Positions 8,060 to 16,187 of a DNA stretch of 46,325 nucleotides are shown here, one piece after another; positions within the stretch are counted from its first letter, which is position 1, and each line of letters starts with the position of its first letter. Below the pieces are notes generated by a model that worked only from the letters and a program-made list of their open reading frames with translations, did not search any database and was not told the origin of the DNA. This DNA comes from Intestinimonas sp. (GTDB taxonomy: Bacteria; Bacillota; Clostridia; Oscillospirales; Oscillospiraceae): NCBI GenBank assembly GCA_022653075.1, contig JALCSB010000014.1, positions 1 to 46,325 on the forward strand, read 5' to 3'. A program made the translations under genes and the position numbers.

Positions 8060-8536
8060 TCAGGCCCGAAAGTCTGTCCTCAGTTGAGAGGGAAGCTGAG
8101 ATTCCTGACTCTGATAGCCAGGGCCGTCCTTCCCATTGGAGTGTAATTTCTGCAGGATTTTTTCAATCTGATGGAGGTTGCACTCCAGCGTGTCACGTGC
8201 TACCTCGGAGGCACCTCGGAAAAGAGAGTACTGGCGGCGAAGCTCCTCCACCGTCCGCTTTGTCTCATCTAAGCAGTCCTCTGGGGCGTGAGACAGCAGG
8301 CCGTTTAGCGGCACGCCGTTTAGACCCAGCGCATGGAGGAGAGCCATCCGCTTCTGCTCGTATCCTCGAAGTGTCATGGTCAGGGCCTGTTCCTGCTTCA
8401 TGCACTCGTTCAGGCCACCCAAATCGTCATTCCGGACCGTCTGTGTCTTTTCCTGTTCGATTTTGGTCAAATCTGCAAGCGCGGCGCTCAACTCCTGTAA
8501 CAGAGTGAGATACGCATAAAAATCAGATCTCCCCAT
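8060..8536 (-). CDS. flgN: FlgN-family export chaperone
   Basis: A 158-residue, almost wholly helical protein with the FlgN layout: a helix with repeated Leu/Glu (TLLQELSAALADLTKIEQEKTQ), then the NDLGGLNECMKQEQALTMTLRGYEQKR segment, and a C-terminal amphipathic tail. FlgN keeps FlgK and FlgL soluble and brings them to the export gate. The start is taken as ATG at 8536, 7 bases after the GGAGGG that overlaps the flgM stop; a GTG one codon earlier is the alternative. Its place between flgM and flgK confirms the call, since sequence conservation in this family is low. Confidence 0.88.
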   Translation of the reverse strand: MGRSDFYAYLTLLQELSAALADLTKIEQEKTQTVRNDDLGGLNECMKQEQALTMTLRGYEQKRMALLHALGLNGVPLNGLLSHAPEDCLDETKRTVEELRRQYSLFRGASEVARDTLECNLHQIEKILQKLHSNGKDGPGYQSQESQLPSQLRTDFRA

Positions 8537-8539
8537 CAC

Positions 8540-8845
8540 TCAGCCCTCCAGCATGATTGCCGCAGCAATTTTGTTCGGATCCGGCCGATAGGTGCCCGCC
8601 TGAAGTTGTTCCCGAACCTGCTGAATAGCACCGGTGCTGGTGGTAGACCGGATATCCCGAACCACTCGCGCCGTCAATTCTTTCTGAAATTGGGTCTCGC
8701 TGGAGAGGTTTTGTGAAATATTAACTTGATCGAAGCTACCCTCTGCTCCACGGGCTTTCTCCGAACTCTGTGTACCTGAAATGGGAGACATCGCCGACAT
8801 GTATACCGACTGGATATTACTGGCTCCATCAGACGTAATTCTCAC
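8540..8845 (-). CDS. flgM: Anti-sigma-28 factor FlgM
   Basis: FlgM (101 residues) holds the flagellar sigma factor (SigD/FliA) until the hook is finished and FlgM is secreted. The C-terminal binding segment is present: VNISQNLSSETQFQKELTARVVRDIR followed by VREQLQAGTYRPDPNKIAAAIM, where the YRPDPNKIA motif is diagnostic. The N-terminal half is Ser-rich and likely disordered, as in other FlgM. The start is GTG with GAGGAGG about 14 bases upstream and no better candidate. It heads the flgM-flgN-flgK-flgL-DUF6470-fliW-csrA operon. No sigma-28 gene lies in this window. Confidence 0.93.
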   Translation of the reverse strand: MRITSDGASNIQSVYMSAMSPISGTQSSEKARGAEGSFDQVNISQNLSSETQFQKELTARVVRDIRSTTSTGAIQQVREQLQAGTYRPDPNKIAAAIMLEG

Positions 8846-9066
8846 CTCAACGCGCCTCCTCGGTTTGTTTCATTGCAAATCCCGCCGTCATAAGCGGTTC
8901 AATTATTACATCTGCCATCCTGAAATTTCTCCATATAAATACATTGTAAATTTTTTATCATGCGCCAACCTCTTACAATCTTTATTTCGGCACAAAATGA
9001 AAAAAAATAAGGCATTTTACCGTATTCAATATGGAATATTGGCTTGACGGTATTTCCGGCTTCGGC

Positions 9067-10119
9067 TTAAAGTGTTTTCAAATACCGGAGCAGCACACCG
9101 GCAATATTCTCACAGGATGTCTGAATCTGAACGGCACCAATGTCAAACGCCACCATAGGCATTCCATACACCACCGAAGATTCCTTGTCCTGACCGATTG
9201 TGTAAGCACCGGACTTTCGCATTGCCAAAAGCCCCTCCGAACCGTCATGACCCATTCCAGTCATAATGATGCCAACCATCCTGCTTTTGACTGTTTCGGC
9301 CATAGAGGAAAACAAGGCATCCACCGATGGCCGGTGGCCGCTGACTTTATCGCCGGGCTTACAGGAAACGTGGTAACGGTGGCCGATGCGGACCATTCTG
9401 CACTGCAGGTCAGCCGGAGCTACTAGGGCTAGACCGCGGTGTATCTCGTCTCCATCCGCGGCCTCACGCACTTCCATGGAACACAGACGGTCCAGCCGCT
9501 CTGCGTACATTTTGGTGAATCCGGGCGGCATATGCTGAACAATAACCATACCGGGGATATCCGACGGCAGGCGCTTAAGCACTTCCAGTGTTGCCTCTGT
9601 GCCTCCGGTAGAGGCGCCCAAACCGATCACCGCCTGATCCAGGGCAAGATTTGATCCCAGCAAGGGGACGGCACCGGTGGGGTGGGACAACGGAGTTGTC
9701 TTAACCACCGAAGCCGTACGGACCTTCGCGAAGGAAGCCACCACAATTTTTTGCGCTAAAAGGCTGAAAAATTCTTCCTTATTAAGGTTGCCGTCCGGCT
9801 TGCGAACAAAATCCACCGCGCCGGCTGCCAGAGCGTCAAGCACCCGCAGGTTTAAGGAAGACACCAGGATGACGGGCAGACGATACGTGAGCAGCATCTT
9901 CTTCAGCAGATCAATGCCGTTCATATCCGGCATCTCTACGTCCATCGTCACGACGTCCGGGTTAAGCAGGCTTATTTTCCGTTTGGCGTCTGCAGCGTTG
10001 ACAGCACAACCGATTACTTCAATATTTGTTCTGGCGGATAGACCGTTGGTCAAATAGGAACGGGCAACCGCAGAATCATCAACAATCAATACGCGGATTT
10101 TTTTGGATGTAATTGACAT
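9067..10119 (-). CDS. cheB: Chemotaxis response regulator protein-glutamate methylesterase CheB
   Basis: CheB (350 residues) removes methyl groups from receptors and deamidates receptor glutamines during adaptation. The N-terminal receiver domain has D14/D15 and phospho-acceptor D60 (TMDVEMPDMNG). The C-terminal esterase domain has the catalytic triad in its usual contexts: Ser in IGASTGGTEA, His in VQHMPPGFT and Asp in TGMGHDG. Length is normal. The ATG lies 10 bases after AAGGAGG. It is the last gene of the cheA-cheW-cheR-cheB operon, about 60 bases after cheR. Confidence 0.97.
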   Translation of the reverse strand: MSITSKKIRVLIVDDSAVARSYLTNGLSARTNIEVIGCAVNAADAKRKISLLNPDVVTMDVEMPDMNGIDLLKKMLLTYRLPVILVSSLNLRVLDALAAGAVDFVRKPDGNLNKEEFFSLLAQKIVVASFAKVRTASVVKTTPLSHPTGAVPLLGSNLALDQAVIGLGASTGGTEATLEVLKRLPSDIPGMVIVQHMPPGFTKMYAERLDRLCSMEVREAADGDEIHRGLALVAPADLQCRMVRIGHRYHVSCKPGDKVSGHRPSVDALFSSMAETVKSRMVGIIMTGMGHDGSEGLLAMRKSGAYTIGQDKESSVVYGMPMVAFDIGAVQIQTSCENIAGVLLRYLKTL

Positions 10120-10177
10120 GGGGCAGTATCCTCCTTGCTTTGCTTCCCTCTATGGCAGGGAGGTAAATGTCTTTCCA

Positions 10178-11035
10178 CTACCATTTTTGAAACGTAGCTG
10201 GAGCGAGATAGCGGTATCCCGGGTTCTTTCCCAGCGTTTCCGAATGGCCAATCAGCAGATAGCCTCCCGGTACCGTCGCGTCGCAGAAACGACCTACAAG
10301 AGCGTCTTTTGTTTCCTGATTAAAATAAATCATTACATTACGGCAAAAAATTAAGTCAAACTTCAGACGAAAGCGGATAGGTTCCATTAAATTAAAAGTA
10401 CGGAAAATCACATTGTTGCGGATTTGAGGAGCTACCAAGTAATAACCATCGGTGCCGTCTGCCTTAAAATATCTGGATTTCCAGGCGGAGGGGATGGTAT
10501 CCGGAAGGTTATACCTGCCCTCTTTTGCTTTATCCAATGCATGCTGTGAAATATCAGTGGCCAGCACCCGGGCGTCCCAGTTTCGAGCTTCACTGCCCAG
10601 ATAGTCCATTAAATACATGGAGATTGTGTATGGTTCTTCACCGGATGCACAGCCGGCGCTCCAGATGGACAGTGTACGGTCTTTCCGGTGGCGCTGTATG
10701 ATGTCTGGCAGGATCGTGTTTCGGAAGAAATGAAAGTGCTCCTGTTCCCGCATAAAAAATGTGTAGTTTGTGGTCAATTTATTGAGAACTAATTCCATCT
10801 CCTCGGGATTCCGCTCTTGGAGCAGGTGATCAATGAATGGGCCAAATCCGCTGTAGCCCAGCGTTTTGATACTATATGACAGACGACCGGAAATCAGATG
10901 TCGCTTTTTTGACAGGTCAATTCCAAAATGCTGCTGGATGAATTTAGTCAGGCGAAAAAAGTCGGCGTCGGAAATTGCCAGCGGCATAAAAGGCGTATCG
11001 GCCATGTCGGCTGTATTCTGCTCGTTCACATCCAT
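10178..11035 (-). CDS. cheR: Chemotaxis protein methyltransferase CheR
   Basis: CheR (285 residues) methylates receptor glutamates with S-adenosylmethionine. The N-terminal helical domain carries FIQQHFGIDLSKKRHLISGRL and LTTNYTFFMREQEHF (the TNyTxFfRe signature). The SAM-binding fold shows WSAGCASGEEPYTISM, then ATDISQHALDKAKEG, and the family motif FDLIFCRNVMIYF. I take ATG at 11035 (MDVNEQ) as the start: it lies 2 bases after the cheW stop with CTGGAG upstream. A longer frame reaching into cheW is unlikely to be translated. It is coupled to cheW and followed by cheB. Confidence 0.95.
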   Translation of the reverse strand: MDVNEQNTADMADTPFMPLAISDADFFRLTKFIQQHFGIDLSKKRHLISGRLSYSIKTLGYSGFGPFIDHLLQERNPEEMELVLNKLTTNYTFFMREQEHFHFFRNTILPDIIQRHRKDRTLSIWSAGCASGEEPYTISMYLMDYLGSEARNWDARVLATDISQHALDKAKEGRYNLPDTIPSAWKSRYFKADGTDGYYLVAPQIRNNVIFRTFNLMEPIRFRLKFDLIFCRNVMIYFNQETKDALVGRFCDATVPGGYLLIGHSETLGKNPGYRYLAPATFQKW

Positions 11036-11037
11036 GA

Positions 11038-11505
11038 TTAAAGCTCCAGCAGAGCAGGGCAATTCAGCACCAGCATAGTACCTCCCTCTGGAAGCGAGCA
11101 TATCCCGTTGGTTAGTTTCTGGGCATTATGAGTTGGCATAGGTAAAATATCTTTTTTGGGGATTTTTATCATTTGGTCCACACGATCTACTAAAATTCCC
11201 ACCTGTGTGCCGTTTACGTTCAACACAATAACGGAATCTTCGCTGTCGCCTGACTTACCCAGGCGCATACGTACGTCAATGATAGGGACAATTTCACCGC
11301 GGAGGTTAATGACACCGCGGATATAGTCCGGCAGGGTAGGCAGGGGGGTGATGGAGTGATTGATGATGGCCTCCTCCACATAGTCCACCTGGACTCCGAT
11401 GTAAAGCTCATCACACTGGAACACCAGGTACTGTTCCAGTTCCTCTTCAACGCGGTTTTCCGCGGGATCACTATCTACCTCAACGTTTAAATTTTGATTC
11501 ACCAT
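11038..11505 (-). CDS. cheW: Chemotaxis coupling protein CheW
   Basis: CheW (155 residues) links CheA to the chemoreceptors in the signalling array. The CheW fold is evident: QYLVFQCDELYIGVQVDYVEEAI, then the signature LPDYIRGVINLRGEIVPIIDVRMRLG near residue 60 and VNGTQVGILVDRVDQMIKIP near residue 97. An acidic 25-residue N-terminal tail precedes the domain. The ATG follows GGGAGGATC. It sits between cheA and cheR in the minus-strand chemotaxis operon. Confidence 0.96.
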   Translation of the reverse strand: MVNQNLNVEVDSDPAENRVEEELEQYLVFQCDELYIGVQVDYVEEAIINHSITPLPTLPDYIRGVINLRGEIVPIIDVRMRLGKSGDSEDSVIVLNVNGTQVGILVDRVDQMIKIPKKDILPMPTHNAQKLTNGICSLPEGGTMLVLNCPALLEL

Positions 11506-11537
11506 ATCGATCCTCCCTTTCCAGTTCAGGCGGCCGT

Positions 11538-13628
11538 TTACTGCGCGGCCAAATAGAGATTGAACACATCCAGAATGACGCTGATATTACCGTCGCCCAG
11601 GATTGTGCAGCCGGTAATTCCATGTTGTTTTATGTTAAACGAATTGATATAATTTGGAAGAGGTTTAACGACTACCTGCTGCTCGCCCAGCAGCTCGTCC
11701 ACAAACAGGCAGTAAGTATGCTCTCCAGATTCCACCCACATCATGATGCCGTCTTCAACCTCGTCGTAGCCGCAGTCCAGAGCAAAGGCATGCTTGATAC
11801 GGATGACGGGGTAGAAGTTCCCCATGACCTTCACCATCTCGCCTTGGGACGCGTCGTGTATGATGTCGGAGCTGGCCATCTTGAAAGACTGGCGGATGTT
11901 GTTGATGGGAATGGTGAAGATGGATTTGCCGACCGAGACCTCCATACCGTCCATAATGGCCATGGTCAGGGGAATTTTTAGTGTAGTGGTCATTCCTTTG
12001 CCGGGTTCACTGGTCAGCATAACGGAGCCGCCAACTTCCTCCACATTCTTTTTTACCACGTCCATACCCACGCCGCGCCCGGAAAATTCCGTGACCTGGG
12101 TGTTGGTGGAGAAGCCCGGCATCAATAGAAAATTCAGGATTTCTTTATTACTATACTCCGTATCGGGGCTCGCCAGGCCCGTCTCCAGTGCCTTTTTGAG
12201 CACCTTGTCATAGTTAACGCCCTGACCGTCGTCTTTGACCTGAATGATAATCTCACCGCCGGTATGGCTGGCGGAGAGGATGATCTTCCCCATGGGGTCT
12301 TTTCCGGCCTGAATGCGCTCTTCACTGGTCTCGATCCCGTGGTCCATAGAGTTTCGCACGATATGCATCAGCGGATCGCCAATGCTGTCTACAATGGTTT
12401 TGTCCACCTCGGTGTCCTCACCCATTAAAACCAGCTTGGTGGGTTTGCCCAGCTTTTTGCCCATGTCGCGCACGATGCGCTGCATTTTTTGGAATGTAGC
12501 CAGTACAGGCACCATCCGCAAGGACATGGATACATCCTGCAGTTCGTCGGTCAACTTGCGGAGCTGGCGGGCGGATTTGGTAAAGTTATTCAGTTTTAAC
12601 CCTTTTAGATCCGGGGAAGCGGTGACCATGGATTCGGTGATCACGATTTCTCCCACCACGTCCATGAGCTGGTTGAGTTTGCTGAGGTTGACACTGATGA
12701 GGCTTTCTTTGAGATGCTGTCCGTTCTGCCCTTCGGCTGGCGCAGAAGAATTCTTGGCATGCTTATCCTGTGCAGCGGGCTTGGTGCTCTGCACCTTCTT
12801 CTGGGGGGCGGATGCCGACGTGCTGGAACCGGGTGCCGCTGCCGCACCGTCTGTCTCGGAGGACGGCGCATCGGCAGACTGATAGCCGTGTACGGAGCCG
12901 GAGGTCGACACGATCTGAATTGCGCCGTCCCGGGCGTCGGCGTTGGCAAATGCCAGCAGAAATCCCTTGGACACGATGATATCCGTTGTGCTGGGGTCAT
13001 TTTCCACGTTGGCGGGGGAGTAGGTGAACTCATCCTCGCCGCAGATGTTTTTTATTTCCGTCACCAGCATGAACGCGCGCAGATTTTCCATCCCCACACC
13101 CTCGTCGAAAAAGACGCGCAGAGTATAGGGATAATTTTGACCGGCGGTTTGCGTACCGGGTTCATAGGCCTTGGAGGCTGCCGGCTGCTGATTCTTCTCC
13201 GCCGTTTCCGTATCTCCTTGAATTTTAGTGATCAGGCTATTAATTTTTTCGATCAGACTGTCGATGTTATTAGACAAGGGCTCTCCATTATCGATTTTCT
13301 CCACTTCACCGCGAAAAAAGTCAATGGCTTGGAACATAAGATCAAACAAGGCGGGCCGATCTTCTTCCTGCACCACCTCGATCCCTTTGTCCCGGATGAT
13401 GAAGAACAGATCCTCAACCCGATGCGCTACGGTGGCGAGGGAATCATATTCCATCATGGCGGAAGCGCCCTTGATGGTATGCATAATACGAAAGATCTCA
13501 TTTACATCGTTTTGCGTAAACGTATCGGCCTGCTCCGCAGCCAAGGCGATGCTGTCCAATTGTTCCAGCAGTGTGTTGGTTTCGTAGAGGTATGTATTTA
13601 AAATACTGTCGGTTCCACTGTTATCCAT
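11538..13628 (-). CDS. cheA: Chemotaxis histidine kinase CheA
   Basis: CheA (696 residues) autophosphorylates in response to receptor state and passes phosphate to CheY and CheB. Domains in order: HPt with H50 (IMHTIKGASAMM); a CheY-binding P2-like domain around 165-255 (YTLRVFFDEGVGMENLRAF); a Pro/Ala/Ser linker; the dimerisation helices (SKLNQLMDVVGEIVITESMV); the ATPase (HIVRNSMDHGIE, VKDDGQGVN, FSGRGVGMDVVKKNVEE); and a CheW-like domain at the end. The start is taken as ATG at 13628 with AGGCGG upstream; the longer frame would use a TTG with no ribosome site. A sigma-28-type promoter lies about 70 bases upstream. Confidence 0.97.
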   Translation of the reverse strand: MDNSGTDSILNTYLYETNTLLEQLDSIALAAEQADTFTQNDVNEIFRIMHTIKGASAMMEYDSLATVAHRVEDLFFIIRDKGIEVVQEEDRPALFDLMFQAIDFFRGEVEKIDNGEPLSNNIDSLIEKINSLITKIQGDTETAEKNQQPAASKAYEPGTQTAGQNYPYTLRVFFDEGVGMENLRAFMLVTEIKNICGEDEFTYSPANVENDPSTTDIIVSKGFLLAFANADARDGAIQIVSTSGSVHGYQSADAPSSETDGAAAAPGSSTSASAPQKKVQSTKPAAQDKHAKNSSAPAEGQNGQHLKESLISVNLSKLNQLMDVVGEIVITESMVTASPDLKGLKLNNFTKSARQLRKLTDELQDVSMSLRMVPVLATFQKMQRIVRDMGKKLGKPTKLVLMGEDTEVDKTIVDSIGDPLMHIVRNSMDHGIETSEERIQAGKDPMGKIILSASHTGGEIIIQVKDDGQGVNYDKVLKKALETGLASPDTEYSNKEILNFLLMPGFSTNTQVTEFSGRGVGMDVVKKNVEEVGGSVMLTSEPGKGMTTTLKIPLTMAIMDGMEVSVGKSIFTIPINNIRQSFKMASSDIIHDASQGEMVKVMGNFYPVIRIKHAFALDCGYDEVEDGIMMWVESGEHTYCLFVDELLGEQQVVVKPLPNYINSFNIKQHGITGCTILGDGNISVILDVFNLYLAAQ

Positions 13629-13696
13629 AAAAAAGCCGCCTTTCTCTTTCAAATATACAAATATAAGAAGCAGAAATATATAGTCTTATAATTTGA

Positions 13697-13723
13697 TTAT
13701 CGTCCCCAGTTTGAAAAAATTAA
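13697..13723 (-). promoter_or_regulatory. Putative sigma-28 (SigD) promoter of the che operon
   Basis: On the minus strand: TTAA (13720-13723), 15 bases, then GACGATAA (13697-13704). This matches the flagellar sigma pattern TAAA-N15-GCCGATAT closely. The flagellin promoter in this window has the same GACGATA core, which supports both. The expected start is near 13690, leaving a leader of about 60 bases. Confidence 0.7.
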
Positions 13724-13775
13724 GTTATTTTGAAAAATAATATCAACTTGAAACCATGAAACGGAGTGACCGCCT

Positions 13776-15218
13776 ATGCCAGAAATCATGAATGTTTCCA
13801 ACCCCGTACCCGGGTATGACAACGCTGCGGGCAGCCGTTCAATTCCCAACGCCGCCAACGATCCTTCCATTCAAAACGTTCCAAATCCGGCGCGGGTCAA
13901 CCGTCCGGATTCCAAGGCGGCCCAGCAGCAGGACGCAGGTTCGCAGAGCCGCCCCGCCCCGCTGCGGTACGACTCAAATTTCCAGGCGTTTCTCCAGCGG
14001 ATGCAGAATTCGGAAACCTCCGTCGTGGAGATGACGCGGTTCCTGCGTGAAGGCCTTCAATATGTGGTTAGCTCCGGCCTGAAGGCCGGAACCGCCGCCG
14101 ACTTGTCCCCATTTTTGGAGATGCTGCATATGAGCGAAGGGCAGTTTCTCCAATTCCTATCGGACCAGGTGGCTTCCGGAAACCGGTTTTACGGGCCGAT
14201 TTTTGATCTGCTGCGCAATACCTATTTCAGCTCTGATTCTCCCGGAATGCACGGCGACATCCTGCAGTTTCTCAAGCAATACAGCGACTGGTCCTCCACC
14301 GGCCACATTGAGGATAACCTCCTGCGGGCGCTCAACCGCGCCACCATGTCCATGCCCAAAAGCTGGGGCGGTAAGGTGGTGGAATTCAGCAGCGCGCTGC
14401 AAAATGGTATCGCCGCCGGCGACCGCGCGGGCAACCTGAAGCTGCTTCAGGGTCAAATTCTTCCCTACCTTTCCGACTATGTGTCCCGTTCGCACGACAT
14501 GGGACGCGTCCGTAGTGCCCTCACTATGCTGATGCTGGATGTAGCCCGGTATGAGAACGGTTCAGAAGAGGGGGTGGTTCAGGCGTTTCATCAGCTTTTG
14601 AGCCATGCGTCCCTGCGGGAAAAACTGGGTGACCTGAGCGACGAGGCGCTTTTGAATCTGCTGCGGAATTCCGCCTATGAAAAAGCCTCCCGCAACAACA
14701 CCTTTGCCGACCATCTGGCCGCATCCGCCGACCGGGCGTTCCGCGGGTCCACCGGCGCCGAATCCCAGGACGTGTTTCATTCTCTTGTGTCTTCGCTTTT
14801 GGTAAATGAAAGCGTCTATATGACGGTGAACCACTATCTGATCCCGCTGGTCTGGAACGGGCGGATGATGTTTTCAGAGTTGTGGGTCGATCCGGATGCG
14901 GAACAGGACGGGCATCAGCCGCATGAGGATGACAGAAACCGCACCCTGCGGTTTTTGTTTAAGGCCGACATACAGTCCCTGGGTCTGTTCGACATCGTAC
15001 TCACCTGCCGGGGGACATCTGTGGATTTAAATGTCCGGTGTCCCGAGCGGGTTGCTCCATTTTCCGACGTGATCCAAAATTCACTGTCCGGCATTTTGAC
15101 GGACAACGGTTTGGACGTGGGGTCGGTTCAGGTGGAAAAAATGAATCAGCCCTTGACGGTTTCGGAAATATTTCCTAAAATCTTTAATGGGAGGGACAGC
15201 ATTAATGTCAAAGCCTGA
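13776..15218 (+). CDS. YlqG-like protein with FliK C-terminal-like domain
   Basis: A 480-residue protein with a Pro/Asn/Gln-rich N-terminus (1-65), a helical middle (about 65-330) and a C-terminal beta domain. The C-terminal part (TLRFLFKADIQSLGLFDIVL, DLNVRCPER, then a helix ending GILTDNGLDVGSVQVEKM) follows the pattern of the FliK substrate-specificity domain. The next gene encodes a free FlhB C-terminal domain; the same pairing is known as ylqG-ylqH in Bacillus. The role is unproven; a FliK-like partner for the FlhB-like protein is the natural guess. A second, true FliK lies in the fla/che operon here. The ATG has CGGAGTGA about 8 bases upstream. Confidence 0.7.
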   Translation: MPEIMNVSNPVPGYDNAAGSRSIPNAANDPSIQNVPNPARVNRPDSKAAQQQDAGSQSRPAPLRYDSNFQAFLQRMQNSETSVVEMTRFLREGLQYVVSSGLKAGTAADLSPFLEMLHMSEGQFLQFLSDQVASGNRFYGPIFDLLRNTYFSSDSPGMHGDILQFLKQYSDWSSTGHIEDNLLRALNRATMSMPKSWGGKVVEFSSALQNGIAAGDRAGNLKLLQGQILPYLSDYVSRSHDMGRVRSALTMLMLDVARYENGSEEGVVQAFHQLLSHASLREKLGDLSDEALLNLLRNSAYEKASRNNTFADHLAASADRAFRGSTGAESQDVFHSLVSSLLVNESVYMTVNHYLIPLVWNGRMMFSELWVDPDAEQDGHQPHEDDRNRTLRFLFKADIQSLGLFDIVLTCRGTSVDLNVRCPERVAPFSDVIQNSLSGILTDNGLDVGSVQVEKMNQPLTVSEIFPKIFNGRDSINVKA

Positions 15219-15564
15219 CAGAAGCAGTATCCCGGCGGGCCGGGCCGTGGCGCTTCAATATGACGGTGCCGCTGCCGCACCCGTGATTGTGGCCTCGGGC
15301 ATGGGCTATCTGGCGGAGAAAATCGTGGAAGTCGCCGCCGACAACGGTGTACCCGTCTACGAGGACAATTCTCTGGCTACTATGCTGTCACAGTTAGAAC
15401 TGGGGCAGGAAATTCCTTCCTCATTATACCAAGCCATAGTGGATATTTACATCTATTTTTTAGAATTTGATCCAACCGACCCCGACAAGCCGCGCCGGCG
15501 GCGTACCCCGGAGCAGGACGAGGGTGCGCAGATCCCCGGGGAGGAGGAAAATAATGAAGTATAG
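15205..15564 (+). CDS. Stand-alone FlhB C-terminal-domain protein (FhlB/YlqH-like)
   Basis: A 119-residue soluble protein matching only the cytoplasmic switch domain of FlhB: RAVALQYDGAAAAPVIVASGMGYLAEKIVEVAADNGVPVYED, then the LATMLSQLELGQEIPSSLYQAIVDI helices (about residues 14-80). In true FlhB the segment before AVAL is NPTH, cut between N and P; here it reads PAGR, so self-cleavage is not expected. A basic/acidic tail follows. The start is ATG at 15205 with GGGAGGG 9 bases upstream, overlapping the upstream stop by 14 bases. YlqH-like proteins can partly replace the FlhB C-domain in some bacteria. True FlhB should be elsewhere. Confidence 0.87.
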   Translation: MSKPDRSSIPAGRAVALQYDGAAAAPVIVASGMGYLAEKIVEVAADNGVPVYEDNSLATMLSQLELGQEIPSSLYQAIVDIYIYFLEFDPTDPDKPRRRRTPEQDEGAQIPGEEENNEV

Positions 15565-16150
15565 GTATCGCTATATAATTACCGACAGCCAGAACTGTCC
15601 CTTGGCCCGGGCGTTTTTGGAGACGCACCCGAATCAGACGACCTGGCGGATCCGGGTACTGGATGGTGATATTGGACGGGTAATGGAGCACGAAATTGTG
15701 AATTTAATTGGAATGAATCAGGACAATCCCGCTATGACGGGGCGCATTCTCTCCCAGGAGGGGGAAGATGTCGTTACGCTGAAGCCGGTTGACCCGCTGG
15801 ACGAAGATATGCGGCGCAGTCTGCGGGTTCCCGTCCGTTTCGACAGCTTTCTCTATCCGATCACCGGTTCATGGGAAGGGCGGATTCCCGTTGTCTGCCA
15901 TGACATTAGCTGCGGCGGCATCGCCTTTTTCTGTGCGTATCCGTTGAAAATTGCCGAGGTGGCGGAGATAGTAGTCCCCATCACTACGCAGCCCCTGATT
16001 CTTCAGGTTCGGGTTCTCCGCCTCCGCCCCTCCGCCTCACCCATCTCGCTTTATTCGGCAAAATTCGTAAATATCATTAATGATGAGGAGGTTATGGTGA
16101 GGGAGGCGGTGTTTTGTCAACAGATTCGCAACCGCGACGCACGTAAGTAA
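15554..16150 (+). CDS. PilZ domain protein, probable c-di-GMP receptor
   Basis: A 198-residue cytoplasmic protein. Residues 1-80 form an N-terminal domain I do not recognise. Residues about 85-190 are a PilZ domain with both binding motifs intact: RRSLR (87-91, the RxxxR loop) and DISCGG (117-122, D/NxSxxG), 26 residues apart as usual. It should therefore bind cyclic di-GMP. The ATG at 15554 has GGAGGAAA and overlaps the previous stop by 11 bases, so it is coupled to the FlhB-like gene. The gene after it encodes a large SLH surface protein. PilZ proteins near flagellar genes often act as brakes or control exopolymer; which applies here is unknown. Confidence 0.88.
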   Translation: MKYRYRYIITDSQNCPLARAFLETHPNQTTWRIRVLDGDIGRVMEHEIVNLIGMNQDNPAMTGRILSQEGEDVVTLKPVDPLDEDMRRSLRVPVRFDSFLYPITGSWEGRIPVVCHDISCGGIAFFCAYPLKIAEVAEIVVPITTQPLILQVRVLRLRPSASPISLYSAKFVNIINDEEVMVREAVFCQQIRNRDARK

Positions 16151-16187
16151 CCTTGCTATAACGCTTTTTGAAAGGAACCTGTATGCT

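Noticed and set aside
8950-8996. Sigma-28 promoter for flgM on the minus strand
   Set aside because: TAAA and CATGATAA occur, but the spacing is about 18 bases and the -10 fits poorly, so I do not list it.
12714-13601. Long open frame (295 codons) opposite cheA
   Set aside because: It is the shadow of the well-conserved CheA coding strand, with no ribosome site and no recognisable domain.
16052-16187. A separate promoter for the first SLH gene
   Set aside because: The gap after the PilZ gene is only 37 bases and I see no convincing -35/-10 pair; read-through is simpler.
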